Source of the DNA: Ceratodon purpureus
Taxonomy: Eukaryota > Streptophyta > Bryopsida > Pseudoditrichales > Ditrichaceae
Direction of reading: 5' to 3'
Length of the DNA stretch: 64,000 nucleotides
NCBI GenBank assembly: GCA_014871385.1
Contig: CM026426.1
Coordinates: 99,601,966 to 99,665,965, forward strand
Shown here: one piece after another, positions 31,801 to 43,610 of the stretch
How the letters are laid out: every line of letters starts with the position of its first letter
Position numbering within the stretch: the stretch's first letter is position 1
Made by a program: the position numbers and the translations under genes
The notes under the pieces: generated by a model
Database searches by the model: none
Seen by the model: only the letters and a program-made list of their open reading frames with translations
Told to the model about the DNA's origin: nothing

Positions 31801-33960
31801 TTTCAGGGACACCCAGTACCGCGATATTACTTATTCATAATTACGAATGTCGGATCCGACAATGCACTTTTGACATCTCTGTTTTTCGATATCCTTGCCG
31901 AAAATTTATAAAAAAAAGGCACTCAACAGCAGAGAATTTCGAGAATATAATTTCAAGGACACGCTGTAACGAGATATTACTTATTAATAATTACAAATGA
32001 CGGATCCGACAATGGTCTTTTGACATCTCTGTTTTTTGAGACCCTTGTCTAAAATTTATAAAAAAAAACTCACTGAAGAGAAGAGAATTTCGAGAATAAA
32101 ATGTGGTGGACACACAGTACCGCGATATTACTTATTGATAATTACGAATGTCGGATCCGACAATGCTCTTTTGACATCTCTGTTTTTTGAGACCTTTGCC
32201 CAAAATTTATAAAAAAAGGTCACTCGACAGCAGAGAATTTCGAGAATATAATTTCAGGGACACGCTGTAACGAGATATTACTTATTAATAATTACAAATG
32301 TCGGATCCAAAAATGCTCTTTTGACATCTGTCATGTTCGAGACCCTCGCCTCAAATTTATAAAAAAAGCTCACCGAAGAGAAGAGAATTTTAAGAATAAA
32401 ATTTGAGGGACATGCACTACCACGGTATTACTTATTAATAATTACGAATGTCGGATCCGACAATGCACTTTTGACATCTCTGTTTTTCGAGACCCTTGCC
32501 CAAAATTTATAAAAAAAGCTCACTGAAGAGAAGTGAATTTTGAGAATAAAATTTGAGGGACACGTAGTACCGCGATATTACTTATTAATAATTACGAATG
32601 TCGGATCCTACAATGCTCTTTTGACAGCTCTGTTTTTCGAGACCCTTGTCCAAAATTTATAGAAAAAGCTTACTGAACAGCAGAGAATTTCGAGAATATG
32701 ATTTCAGGGACACGCAGTACCGTGATATTACTTATTTATAAATACAAATGTCTGGTTTGACAATGCTCTTTTGACCTCTCTGTTTTTCAAGACCCTTGCC
32801 TAAAATTCATAAAAAAAGCTCTTTGAACAGAAGAGAATTTCAAGAATTAAATTTGAGCGTCACCCTGTACCGTGATATTACTTATAAATAAATACAAATG
32901 TCGGATCTGACAATGGTCTTTTGACATCTCTGTTTTTTGAGACCCTTGCCCAAAATTTATAAAAAAAGCTCACTGAAGAGAAGAGAATTATGAGAATAAA
33001 ATTGGAGGGACATGCAGTACCATGATATTATGTATTATTAATTACGAATGTCGGATCTAACAATGCTCTTTTGACACCCTGTTTTTCGAGACCCTTGCCC
33101 AAAATTTATAAAAAAAGGACACTCAATAGCAAAGAATTTTGAGAATATGATTTTGAGGGACACGCAGTACCGTGATATAACATATTAATAATTACAAATG
33201 TTGGATCCGACAATGCTCTTTTGACATCCGTGATTTTCGAGACCCTCGCCTAAAATTAAAAAAAAAAGCTCATCGAAGAGAAGAGAATTTTGAGAATAAA
33301 ATTTGAGGGACATGCACTACCGCGATATTACTTATTAATATTTACGAATGTCGGATCAGACAATGCTCTTTTGACATCTCCGTTTTTCGAGACTCTTGCC
33401 AAAATTTATAAAAAAAGCTCACTGAACAGCAGAGAATTTCAAGAATACAATTTGAGGGACACGCAGTACCGCGATATTACTTATTAATAATTACGAATGT
33501 CGGATCCGACAATGTTCTTTTGACATCTCTGTTTCTCGAGACCCTTGCCCAAAATTTATAAAAATAGGACACTCAACAGCAGAGAATTTCGAGAATATAA
33601 TTTGAGGGACACGTAGTACCGCGATATTACGTATTAATAATTACAAATGTCGATTCCGACAATGCTCTTTTGACATCCGTGATTTTCGAGACCCTCGCCT
33701 AAAATTTAAAATAAAAGCTCATTGAAGAGAAGAGAATTTTGAGAATAAAATTTGAGGGACATGGACTACCGCGGTATTACTTATTAATAATTACGAATGT
33801 CGGATCCGACAATGCTCTTTTTACATCTCTGTTTTTTGAGACCCTTGCCCAAAATTGATAAAAAAAGCTCATTGAAGAGAAAAGAATTTTGGGAATAAAA
33901 TTTGAGAAACACGCAGTCCCACGATATTACTTATTCATAATAACGAATGTCGGATCCGAA
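22850..33960. repeat. 150-bp satellite array with palindromic core, about 72 monomers
   Basis: The core TGTCGGATCCGACA recurs at 23653, 23803, 23953, 24103, 24253, 24403 and so on, giving a 150-bp period (149-151 with small indels). Shared words include CTCTTTTGACATCTCTG, TTTTTCGAGACCCTTGCCC, GCTCACTGAAGAGAAGAG and GGGACACGCAGTACCGCG. The left edge (22850-23100) is diverged, the interior more uniform, and the right edge ends abruptly inside a palindrome at about 33960. Matching variant monomers recur 2,247 bp apart (15 monomers; anchors 25441/27688, 26981/29228, 27241/29488) and 1,946 bp apart (13 monomers; 25951/27897). This is higher-order structure from unequal exchange. A 250-bp MITE interrupts it at 31020. 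No gene is present; short frames inside are repeats of the monomer. Confidence 0.95.
31020..31269. mobile_element. hAT-type MITE inserted in the satellite, 250 bp
   Basis: The ends are CAGGGTTTTCTATCCTC and, inverted, CAGGGTTTTCTATTTGG, with a second matching block GGTCGTGAC in each arm. It is flanked by a perfect 8-bp duplication CTTTTGAC (31012-31019 and 31270-31277), the target size of hAT elements. The inside contains symmetrical GTCGCGAC and GACGTC words and no coding frame. The CAGGGTT start is shared with the left end of the large hAT element at 43290. The perfect flanks in a satellite whose own copies vary suggest a recent event. Confidence 0.9.
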
Positions 33961-34690
33961 TTAGTCTCAATGCGTCCGGTTGAAGTATGCATCTTCCACG
34001 TTCCGCTCCATCTCGCTTCTGTAGACTTGTACCTTTTACATTGGACCGGGTTGAGACGGGTAAGCCGCAGCTGTTAGGAATTCGAGTTTATCAGCACTGC
34101 ACATTAATAACACAGGTACTAAACCATGCTAGACCGTGCTGTACAAAGTTGGCATAAAACGCCAAAACTGCCTTATCATGGGAAGACTCGTCGGAAGAAT
34201 TTACGGTCGGATATGTCAGCTACACAGGACTGTTGAACGACTCCTAATTTAAAGAGATTTGCATAAAGAATGGAGTTACGTACACGCTAACCCGCAGGGC
34301 AGGATCAGGGTTCTCCAAACAGCTTGCAATATTCGAGTCCCTGGGATGTATAAGCCCGCAGCCATAGATTCCGCTGGAATGTGCTAACCCTAAGCCAGTC
34401 CCAAGTTCCCAACTCAGCGGAGCAGCCTCTTTGTGCAGCAATTTTACCTAAGGTAGTAATACCATAAACCAATAGAATAAGTAGTTTTGAGCAATTTGAA
34501 CTATCATTCTCTCAGGGAATTATTGCACGTACATAGACAAATTGAAAAGAGAATGATAGAAGTTGTTTTCATAATTTTCTGATGAAAATACAATTTCCTA
34601 GAAATATTTTAGGTGAAAAGTCTGTCCACCCCATTTCTTGTGTTGTAGACTTCATAAAGTGTGCTTACTGGCAGTGACACTATTCCAGAA
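33961..34690. other. unique-looking sequence right of the satellite
   Basis: Mixed composition with no repeat. A minus-strand frame at 34244-34441 (MLHKEAAPLSWELGTGLGL) contains a possible exon ending ALR/GTGAGC, but without neighbours I do not call it a gene. Confidence 0.35.
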
Positions 34691-34694
34691 GCAA

Positions 34695-34862
34695 CTCTAC
34701 CCAAAACCAAAAGCACCTCTATCAAAAACCAAAATCAGCTCTGTGAAAAAATAAAAAAAAATAAAAAAAAATAAAAATAAAAAAAACCGAAATCAGCTCT
34801 ACCCAGAACCAAAATCAGATCTATCCAAAACCAAAATCAGCTCTACTTAAAACCGAAATTAG
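34695..34862. repeat. short tandem repeat ACCAAAATCAGCTCTA
   Basis: About six units of 21-26 bp (CAGCTCTACCCA, AACCAAAATC), interrupted by an A-rich AAAAATAAAA tract at 34745-34785. Confidence 0.65.
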
Positions 34863-34863
34863 A

Positions 34864-34953
34864 TGCACCATGACTCAATAGGGACATAATCCAATCAAGG
34901 CATGCTCATGCACCATGATTCAAGAGGGACATAATCCAATCAAGGCATGCTGC
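34864..34953. repeat. 45-bp tandem duplication
   Basis: Copies start TGCACCATGA at 34864 and 34909 and both contain GGGACATAATCCAATCAAGG. They differ at only a few positions. Confidence 0.85.
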
Positions 34954-34984
34954 TGTTCTAAAATTTTATAATAGGAACTATTAA

Positions 34985-36120
34985 GTTGCAGCTGTCAAGC
35001 TACCAGACTGGCTACATGTCTGGCCCACGTTGTTGATGTTGCCATTGAAGCCTCCAATTCGTATTTGGTTAACTTGAGTGGAATGGTGGAGAAAATCATA
35101 GCATTTGTGTTTGAGTGTTTGATGTCTGTAAAGGGTGTGAAGGGTGTGTAGACGATATAGGGATGCCAAAGTGGAAGACGGGTACTTGGATGTGTGATGA
35201 TATTGGAGGGAAAGAAGAGTAGGGTGGTAAGAAATATTGGACAATTTGTTCTGTGGGAGAAGAGAAAGATGGAACTGTAGATTGAGTTACAGGCAAAAAA
35301 TTAAAGACTATTGGTTGAGACTCACCCTGATTGACACCATTGTGCATAAACTCAGAACCTCCTCGAATTTCACAATCCTCTTTGCCTCCCTGTGCCATCT
35401 CCATAGCCTTCACAGCCCGGAGTCGTAAGGCCTCCTCACGTGCTAGGGCCTGCCGCACTTTCTCTGCAGCCTTTGCTGCTCTTGCTGCTATAGCCTGAGC
35501 TTGCTTTTCTGCCTTCTGCCGCACAACTTCTTCTCACATCACTGCTCGGCGAGCTTGCGCTTGCGCCACCTCCGCTGCCCGTTGCTCCTTCAGCCTTGCA
35601 GCTTCTTCTTGGGCAACTGCTCGAGCCACTCATGCTTCCTCACGTTCAGCAACCTTCCGTCGCTTTGACTCTCCTTCTGCGATTTCAATTCTTGTTTTTC
35701 TCTCTCTGCAGTCTCCCTTGTTGTCTTCAGCTGCTCTACACCCAATGTATATTCGTCTGATGTTAGAATCTTAGATGTGGTGAAGTCTAAGATTGGGTCC
35801 CTATATTTTGACTTCGTCCTTTGAGTAACTGTGGGTAATGTCAGGAAGCGTGTGATGGAATCAGCTTCGTGCACCGTAGCATCTAATCCCGATATCTCTT
35901 CTGCGACATCTGGATCAGCTGAGTCATTGTCCACAAAATAATGTTGATCAGTTGAACAAGTCTGCAAAGTCTGCTGCTAACTGCGACATCGTTACCATTC
36001 GCATGGCATCTCCATCGCCTTCCTCTGAGTCAACATCTGCCTCCTCCTCAACGATAAAGTCTACATCTTCCTCGTCGACATGAACTGCAACCTGATCGAC
36101 AGGTATTGTACTGTTAGAGT
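34985..36120 (-). pseudogene. transposase-like C-terminal fragment (possible pogo/Tigger or CENP-B-like DDE family)
   Basis: An acidic stretch (VDEEDVDFIVEEEADVDSEE) precedes a frame change near 35960. A 125-codon open stretch follows, containing TKSKYRDPILDFTTSKILTS and DEYTLGVEQLK. A decayed Lys/Arg/Glu/Gln-rich coiled-coil tail with many stops continues to about 35096. An acidic patch, then DPLLDFTKS-like text, then a basic coiled tail is how I remember the C-termini of plant pogo-like DDE proteins. The catalytic domain is absent, so the assignment is tentative. It lies just beyond the satellite. Confidence 0.35.
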
Positions 36121-36662
36121 TTCATCTTGAAATTCATGCCTTACTTTTTTGATGTCAGAGTTTCATCTTGTTTGGGAGCTGAAAAGACCATTCAAGATAC
36201 ATGTATCAACTCCTGCATGTACTCCTCTCTTATGTGTTAAGTTACTGTAATTACTAGAGCAATTGTTCAAAGCCACACTGGACACTTTATGTATATATAC
36301 AATACTATAATAACAGAAGAAGAAAAATATTACCAACTTGTGCATGAGATTAGAAAACCTCAAAACTGTAGCCAACTGTTATTACAGTTGAATCATGGCC
36401 TCCTCAAACTTATACACTGGTGAAGAAAAACCAAAGTTCACCAGACGACATCATCTAATTATCAACCGAGTAACAGCTCTTCTTACATGTAAAATTTGAC
36501 TATTGACAGTCTTAACTGCTGTTGAGGGCTGGAAGATGATCGACTCCGCCGAAGTCCCTCTTGGAGCAAGTTTGGGCGTCTCCTGTAAGCAGTTCGCATC
36601 AGAGAACCCAACCAAATCACCATCTAGGACGGGTCCTTCTGCAACCGTAGGTGTAGAGTCGG

Positions 36663-39457
36663 TTACGTTGGCTTTTGGAGCTCCTCTTCTTTCTGCTGTG
36701 CCAACTCGTTCTCCCGGTTAATCTCCTCGGTTAAGGCAGTGAATTCCTTCCGAACCCGTTCTTCTTTCTCCCAGTCGGCCTGTGTCTTAGGCTGCCTTGG
36801 CTCTGGTTCTTTCACCTCCTTGTCCTCCAGTGGGAGTCCAGCTCTCACTCTAGCCGACGTGGTTAGTATAGTGGTCACCTCTAGTTCCTGCAACTCCACA
36901 CTGTTGACACCAACAGAGTTAGTTCCTTGCTTTTCAACAGCCAACATTTGTTGAAACTTTAGGCGTAAATGACAATTACGCATCTGATGGTCTGTTCCCA
37001 AACACAAGAAGTAACCATCAATCCGGCTAGCTCCGGTGTTTTGATATCCTCCAATTCGGCTGCTGAACGGTCTTCTTGAGCCACTAGTCGGCTGTGTAGC
37101 CGATACCTCGTGAACTCCTATAGTTGGCTTCCCATCTGTCCTGGGTAGCCTGTTGTTGGGATTATCCGGGTTCACGAAGCAGTAGTTGTCTTCATGCCCG
37201 AAATTCTTGCATACCGTCCAGAACCGTCAGTTGACTGTCTCCACTTGGTTTGTTTGGGCGGTTGCAGTAGTAGCTCGACTATTGGTCGGCTCTGTCGTCT
37301 TGGCTTAGAAGTACAACTTCTTACCCGAAGCATTAGTACAATTAGTCTCACAGCGCCTAGCCAACTCCTTCAGTTTGGTAAGAGTATTTGCTGAGGACCC
37401 ACTGGTAGTCACCTTCAAGTAATCAAGCAGACCAGCTCTAAAATATGTAAGCTTGAACCCTTCTCCCACTTCAGCCTGCAGGCACTTGATCAACTTCATA
37501 AAACGTTCATAGTAGTCTTGTACCTTCTCCCCCTCTCCCTGTTTGAAAGTTCTGAGGGTCATGTAGACCTGGTCATCTGAATCCTGCTCATCTGAATCCT
37601 GCTCTCGATATCTCAGTTTGAAAGCTTCCTTAGCCTCTTCCCACGTACAGTAAAGATGGTGGTCCAGCCAATCATCGAACCATCTCTGGGCTTTGTCCAC
37701 AAGGGTTATACCAAACACTGTGATAATCACTTGTTCATCAATTTCCCCATTGGACTGGGAACATATGTTGAAGTAACGAAGATGGGCGTCTGGGTCACTA
37801 CCTCCCTTGTAGGCTCTGTACGGCAACTGCATTCGTTGAGTACTGACAGGAGGTTAAGGAGGCGCAGAGGTGAAGTCGGTGGTGCGGACCGTAGGTACTC
37901 CAGGAGGTCACATTACAGATGTCACTGTGGGATGCCTCGGAGGGTGTGATATAGATGCAGCGACGTGGGGACCCCTAGGGACAGTACCTGGGCTGTAGCC
38001 AACCGGGGTAGAGAATGAGGAGTTAAGTGTAGGCCTCCCTCCATGAATCACGTCTAGGACCAACTCCCCAAAGGTGGGTTCTGCTATTCTGACTGGAAAC
38101 TTTGTGGGCTGAGTTGGTTGGGCACACTGATATGTGTCACCTATAAGGTGATCCACATAAGCTGGCGGTCGATGGACTATCGAGGGAGTTACAGTGGAGA
38201 GGGGTCCAGGTACCCTTCTATCCCCCAGCACCTCCGGAGTTGGGTCGGGTAAGTAGGGGGGTCTGGCTGGAATCTGTTCAGTCTGATTCTGTTCGCGCTC
38301 CCTTCTCTGTTCATCCCATAGATTGAGCAGTTGCGCGAGCCCTTGCCTTTCATGTCCAGCTGTTGTTGTTCTCTTTGATGTGCAGCTAACTATTGGGTGG
38401 CTAACCTCTTAGCCGTCTCCTGGACTCGTCGGTTGGACTCGAGTTCCCATGCAATCTGAGACTATTTTGGGGGCCACTGTGGCTCGGTATGCCAGTGATG
38501 TAACGACGCCTTGCCCGAGGGTGGAGCCTGCTCTAAAACCTCCAGTTGCTAGAGGTATTTACCTAGATCGGGCCTGCTATGAGTGTGGGTCAAAGAATGC
38601 TATTTGGCCCGCTCTCGCCGGGCTAGCAAGTCTGTTTTGAATGCTTCCACAGTCCGTCTGTCCTCCTCTTCCTGCTCCCACTCAGCACGAAGTCTGAATT
38701 CGTCCAAAAAGTGAATATTCCTACTAGGACCACCCTCTGTGGGATTTGCAAGTCCCTGTTCCTGGAGTGATCGACTCTTGGTCTCTTCCAACTTCTGCTT
38801 CAAACTTTGAAAAGCAGCCGGTAAGGTCTCCGGGGTTTGTGGCAAGTGTACAGGAGAGACTGGTCAGCTGCGCCCCCAAGTTGGCTCCGCTCCTACTTCG
38901 GCTCTGCCAGTGACTGTACTTGGCCAGTGGGTCGGCTCTGCGAAGGCTCCTTGCGTCTGTCATCGTTCTTCCCTCAAGGTATTGTAATCATTTGCAGCAG
39001 TGGAGAAATCCCTCATGAATGATGTTGTCCTCTTCATGTCTTGGTACTTCTAGGGGGCACTGGTTGGGTCAGGCTGACGGCTCAGCCTATCTCCTTTTTT
39101 GAATTGTGTCTCCTCTCCAAATTTGCTCTCCCTGGTTCTCCCATCTGATGATGACAGGTCGTTTTCCACCTACATGTCAATGAGCTCTCCTACCTGCTTA
39201 GCCGCACTGCCCTGCGAGCTAAGTCAGCCTTGTCTTTCCGCTAGAGTTGGCTCTAGCGCCCGTTCATCCCATTGCATGTAGCGTCTGAATCATTCTCTAG
39301 CCTCTCTTTCTGCTCTCAGGTCATTTTGGTCCCCCTCCTCCATGACTGTTGATCGTTGAACTACCCAGTCGTTCAGCTGTCTGTTTGTGGTCGCTTGCCT
39401 CTGCTGTTGGTTGGTTTCCTTTCACCCTTCACAGTTAGTCAACTGTCCCACACTCAT
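36663..39457 (-). pseudogene. gag: Ty3-type retrotransposon gag region, decayed
   Basis: Reading from an ATG at 39457, one frame extends about 370 codons through eleven stops (six TAG, five TGA, no TAA). It then shifts near 38350 to a second frame that runs to 36663. The second frame holds the retrotransposon gag domain (37832-37305: KGGSDPDAHLRYFN, AQRWFDDWLDHH, WEEAKEAFKLRYRE, YYERFMKLIKCL), followed by two zinc-knuckle remnants (VCKNFGHEDNYC and LCLGTDHQMRNC) and a Glu/Lys-rich tail. Both knuckles have lost the first Cys of C-x2-C-x4-H-x4-C (Trp and Tyr stand there). No protease, reverse transcriptase or integrase follows. Gag proteins package element RNA; this copy is dead. Confidence 0.75.
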
Positions 39458-39459
39458 AG

Positions 39460-40808
39460 TGATTCTTGTCAATGCAACACTCACTAACCCTAGCCTCTAG
39501 CTGTGTGGCCTAGGCAGTAGTAACATCCTAGTTTATAGTGAAAATTGACTGAAACAGATCTGAGGTATGTTCCCCAGCTATTCTCTATTCCCTTTTTTTG
39601 CAGTGCACTAAGTCCTACAGATTTTTAATCCTCTGGTTTACAGTTCCTTACAGTTTATACAAAAACATTCAGTTACAGACCTAAGTTTTCCACACTATAG
39701 CCCGCATTTTGTCCAGGTCCCAATTTGAGATCCACAAGGCCGACTGAGGTACCCAATCGATGTTTCCAAATTCAAAACTCAAATTCCTTAAATCTGACCA
39801 TTCCGGATTTGGAACTTTGAATCTAAAATTCTAGGGTTACGAGTCAATTACCTTCACCTCATCTTCCGTAGTAAGGTTTCAGATCAGCTTGTATCCCCTT
39901 TTTTGATCTGTGAACTGCCCTCAGTTCACTATGGTGGAGAATGAAAAATCTGCCTCAAAACAAAACGTCGCAGCACCTACGCCCTCCAGTCTGCAACAAA
40001 TCCGCTCCGTTGCTACTGCTCCCTGGATGCGTGCTGGTTTGCTCCTGTAAGTGCAGCAGTGCCTCCGCCTTAAAAAAACACCTAACTACCCTTGTCCTCC
40101 TGCGTGCTGCCCCAGTGATGTCGAGTGAAAAACGAAAAGTCTGCAAGTGCTGAGGTTGCAGCCTGCCCCAATGCAGACACTTGCAGAGACTCCTAACACC
40201 CAACCGAAAACTGTGCACCGTGTGGACTGAGAGTTGACAACAATCAGCACATCTAGAAGGTCGTGACAGCTCCAGCTGCACCCCTGCAGCGCTAATAAGT
40301 GTACTTTCTGGCCCCTCTAGTGTGTGGACAGCCCCAAACAGCAGCAGATCACATGGTATGAACTAAAGCATGGTTGTTAATGGTAAAGGGAGGATTTGCC
40401 TATAAAACCCTAGCCTTCACAACCCATCAAAACCCCAACTAACTTAGGTGCTGAAACACTCATACAATGCTGGAAACACTCAAAGGAGGTGGAAAAGTGA
40501 GTCAAAAGTGTATAAAGAGGGTCAAATCCGCCCCAAAATCATGGTACAGCAGCTCATAATGTCTTTTCAGTCTCCTCTAACTCAGAATGCACTAGTGAAG
40601 AATGCCTCAAGAAACCCTAAAATCTACCTTAAGAACCCAGCAGAAGTCATCCAGTCAGCTACGACAGAGTTCATCCAATCGGTTGTGACAGAGTTCATCG
40701 AGCCGATTGGATGACTGTCGGAGCCAAAGATGAAAAACTGCAAAAAAGGGCTACTCGAACTGAGGGAGGGGAGATTGAGAAATCTCCGGTTAACAGGTAT
40801 TCTCATTT
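39460..40808. other. leader or LTR-like remnant of the gag element
   Basis: Non-coding sequence between the gag start and a breakpoint at about 40809, where homology to the hAT-element gene begins. It contains a + strand TATAAAAC at about 40398 and a small 88-codon frame (40448-40714). It also has repeated AGTTCATC(C/G)A-type units at 40665-40710. I could not find a second LTR or a primer-binding site. Confidence 0.35.
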
Positions 40809-41905
40809 TTAAGGGAGCGTGCAATGTTCAACACATTAAAAATTTCCTGCATCCTTTCGGAGGATTCCCCTGCAATCCCTCCTTGAGTGGAATAGTCTAA
40901 GCCTCCTAGCCATTTCTCTGAGCACCCCTCAGTCCATTTGATGTTTAAATTTAGTAAGTCCTTCAATGCTTTGTTGTTCGGCATTGACTTCAGCATTTCC
41001 ATAATGTCTGAAATGGAATGATCTAAGTCCCTCGGATTACTTGGTGACATATGCACCTCCACGAATGCCAATGAGCTCGATCCACTATCTTCCAAACAAG
41101 TGTTAGAGCATCCAACTTCCACATCCTTGGGATGTATTCATTGTCCACCTTGACTTGTCCTTCATCCACAACTTCTTTGCCCTTCGTATCGTTGGGATAT
41201 TTCACCGTGTTCCCTAAGTCTAGGTTAGGAATAATTGGGACATTGCTTTCAATATGGTGTTGGAATATCGTTGCAAAAATGCTAGCAAGTGCAATTGGCT
41301 TCTCATCCTGATGACGGTGTGATACATCATTCACACTATTGTGGACTTCTTTCATTGCGCTACTCTTTGAAGTGGACACCGCCCTGGCTTGGTCCTCAAT
41401 TCTTCTATGACCTTCTTCGCTTGCAATGAATTGTCGAGATATAAATCGAAGATATCTCTTTGATTCCATCCAAGTTGGAGCCGCCTTTCTTTTGTGGTGG
41501 GGTATGTATTCCAACTCACCTTACGCTTCAATATCAGCTCTGCATATACCATACACAACATGGTATAATTGAACTGGCTTTGCTTGGCCTAGGATCCTCA
41601 ATCATAGCATTCCAGACCTCATATGCACGATGCATGAAATGCTCATCCGTGCATGATCATGGCTTGCAGCTAAAAGATTGTGTATTCACCGCGTGTTGTT
41701 CTCGAAGCCATAACTTATCAATATGATACATCTTCACACATGTCTTGCATTCTCTCTGCGTCCAGTACGCGGGACCCAAAGATTCCTATCCTTCGTCCGC
41801 TACGATGTTCTTGTTGACTAGGATATTCCGGGAATAGGTGTGGCATGCACCCTTCTTCTTGTTCCTCTTCCCAGTTCCACCTCGATCATGCTGCAAATCC
41901 TCCAT
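40809..41905 (-). pseudogene. broken partial copy of the hAT-element coiled-coil/RING gene (copy A)
   Basis: The ATG at 41905 (MEDLQHDRGGTGK) matches the start of the gene at 54105 (MADPQHDEIGGTGK). The two proteins stay alignable (NIVADEG/NIVAEEG; KMYHIDKLWLREQH/KMFHIDKLWPREQH; LNIKWTEGCS/FSIKWTEVCS) down to about 40809, where homology stops abruptly. Two Trp codons are now TAG and TGA near the start, and at least two frameshifts divide the rest into three frames. Upstream promoter and GC-rich DNA are also homologous to those of the 54-kb gene. It is a truncated paralogous copy, cut by or joined to the gag element. Confidence 0.75.
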
Positions 41906-42142
41906 AGCAGCCCCATTTTAAAGAAAAACGTTTTGGTTTGTTTTAATGCAAACAGGGAGTTGATAAATGATGATCGAGAAAAGAAACGAATACAAAAATT
42001 TCAAAAAATCCCTCCCCCAACAATGAAAATGGACCCCCTTCTCTTCACCCTCTAGGCCCAACAAGCGCCTAAGTAAATTGGGGAACTGAAGCAAGCACAT
42101 AGGGGATGTTGAGGAGAGTAGAGTGAGCAAAAAAAATAGGGT

Positions 42143-42162
42143 CGTCGCCATATATATGGCGA
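42143..42162 (-). promoter_or_regulatory. palindromic TATA element of copy A
   Basis: GTCGCCATATATATGGCGAC is a perfect 20-bp palindrome centred on a TATA sequence. It is located about 240 bp upstream of the ATG, equivalent to the palindrome at 54343. Confidence 0.6.
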
Positions 42163-42164
42163 CG

Positions 42165-42560
42165 GCCGCCAATGCTACAGCCGCGGCCCCCCGAACCAAG
42201 GGCCACAACCAATGGCCAAGCGACCGAACCTCGCGACGGCATTCGCAGCCGTAGGGTAGAGGCGGATGGAGACGGCCGCAGAGGTCCGAGCCTCCGATCA
42301 GCGCCGTTCTCCCCCACCCCCCACGCCCCCCCCCCCCCCCCCCCCCCGGCGGTTGTCCAATCCCGGCCGTCGGGGAGGGGCCGTCTTTGTGAACGGCCCC
42401 CACGGCGATGGTCCTCGGTCGTCCGATCGGGGCCGTCCTCAGTCCGTCGCCGCCGTTGGACAGGACGGCCCCGCCTAGGGTTGCCCCACGGCCGCGCAAA
42501 TGCTGCCGCTCCGTGGACGGTCGCTTGTGGGGGGCCGTCGCGGCCGCAAGAAAGCCACCC
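42165..42560. repeat. GC-rich CGGCCGTC block (copy A)
   Basis: Dense CGGCCGTC/GACGGCCG words plus a C-run of about 20 near 42330. The block ends GTCGCGGCCGCAAGAAA, matching the end of the block at 54.75 kb. Frames through it are low complexity on every strand. Confidence 0.75.
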
Positions 42561-42564
42561 CTTC

Positions 42565-43281
42565 TAATTAGAAAATTAAACAAAATAAAAAAAAAATAAA
42601 AAAAGATTCCTTCATTTTAAATTTCTCTCCAAATTTGTACCGAAATCTTCCTTTGTATAGAACCAGTTTTATTTTGTGTGTCGTTAATGTCAAAAGAATT
42701 GCATGACATTGGTGTTATGCTTACCAATATCTAATCATCTCAAAATGTTCATATTTCTTTGACATTTACTCCCATAATCTATCCTTCTTATTCTTATTTT
42801 GTTTCAAATATTTTTCATTGGATCTAAAATGTAGTAATACAATATTTGTTTCTCTTTTTGTTTTCTTCCAATGGTCAATTGTTCATTTTAATATTTGTTT
42901 TGTGTTTGAACATCCCAGTGGATTTCTAATTGAGTAATCAACCAAAATATGTTGTTCTATTCATTCATGAATATATTCTTCCCATTTATTTTATTATTAT
43001 ATTCCTCCTCTTATTCACATTTCATTCCATAAACATGTAATTTGGCTTCTTTTACTTTTGATACTATGAAACTAGAGGGAGTTATTAAAGTATTCAAAAT
43101 TTATTATTTTCAAGTTTCAATTCATTTTTTTTTCCTAAACCATTTCTCTATTACAATACCTCTTTATTTATTTTTCCCTTTTAATCCTTACTTCATTCAA
43201 GGTCGTATATGTAATTTATATTCCGTCCTTTATAAAGTTCTAGCTTTACATATTGTTTTCTGATTTTTGTTCCTTTTGTCT
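42565..43281. other. T-rich non-coding stretch, left flank of the hAT element
   Basis: Pyrimidine-rich on the + strand, with no gene. It resembles the T-rich DNA to the right of 62765 in style, as expected if the hAT element inserted into such sequence. Confidence 0.4.
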
Positions 43282-43310
43282 CCCGTTGGCAGGGTTGTCA
43301 CGGACGTCCG
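43282..43310. repeat. left target duplication and inverted end of the large hAT element
   Basis: CCCGTTGG (43282-43289) is followed by CAGGGTTGTCACGGACGTCC. The right end of the element reads, inverted, CAGAGTTGTTC followed by GACGTCC words, and then CTCGTTGG. The first ten bases differ only by two transitions. Palindromic GGACGTCC/GACGTCC repeats lie just inside both ends. Confidence 0.65.
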
Positions 43311-43369
43311 GGACGCTTGGGACGTCCGCCAGCGCCCCACGACGTCCTGTGACTTAGAAAAAAAAAATC

Positions 43370-43520
43370 ACCCGTACAGGTTTCACCTCGGGGTGAAACC
43401 ACACATTGAACGCGGGGGAGGGGTTGCGGGGGAGAAAGCGGCCGTCGCCGCGGTGGACGGGCCGTCGCCGCGGAGGGGGGGGGGCCGTCCCCGGCGACGG
43501 CCGTGACAACCCATGATCCG
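43370..43520. repeat. GC-rich subterminal region with hairpin
   Basis: It contains the near-perfect palindrome GGTTTCACCTCGGGGTGAAA at about 43379, then GCCGTCGCCGCGG words and a G-run. It ends CCGTGACAACCC, which is an inverted copy of the terminal GGGTTGTCACGG. The left end can therefore fold on itself over about 220 bp. Confidence 0.65.
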
Positions 43521-43603
43521 ACGGCCCCCCGCTTGACTTACGGTCTCGACGGCCGTCCTCCCTTGATTTTTAGGGCTTATCCCCTGGCATTTCATGGGAT
43601 GGA

Positions 43604-43610
43604 TATAAAA
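43604..43610 (+). promoter_or_regulatory. TATA box of the hAT transposase gene
   Basis: TATAAAA lies about 95 bp before the ATG at 43702 and just inside the GC-rich end. The position is as expected for an internal transposase promoter. Confidence 0.65.

Noticed and set aside
22263-33960. CRISPR-like array of repeats and spacers
   Set aside because: The whole 150-bp unit is conserved, with no variable spacers; it is a tandem satellite in eukaryotic DNA.
25837-34077. Several 60-115 codon frames in the satellite
   Set aside because: They are translations of the same monomer in different phases and start at the same monomer word.
43290-43512. Stand-alone 220-bp foldback MITE at the left hAT end
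   Set aside because: The inverted GGGTTGTCACGG arms are real, but the 8-bp flank CCCGTTGG is not repeated at 43513, whereas CTCGTTGG is found after the inverted end at 62756.
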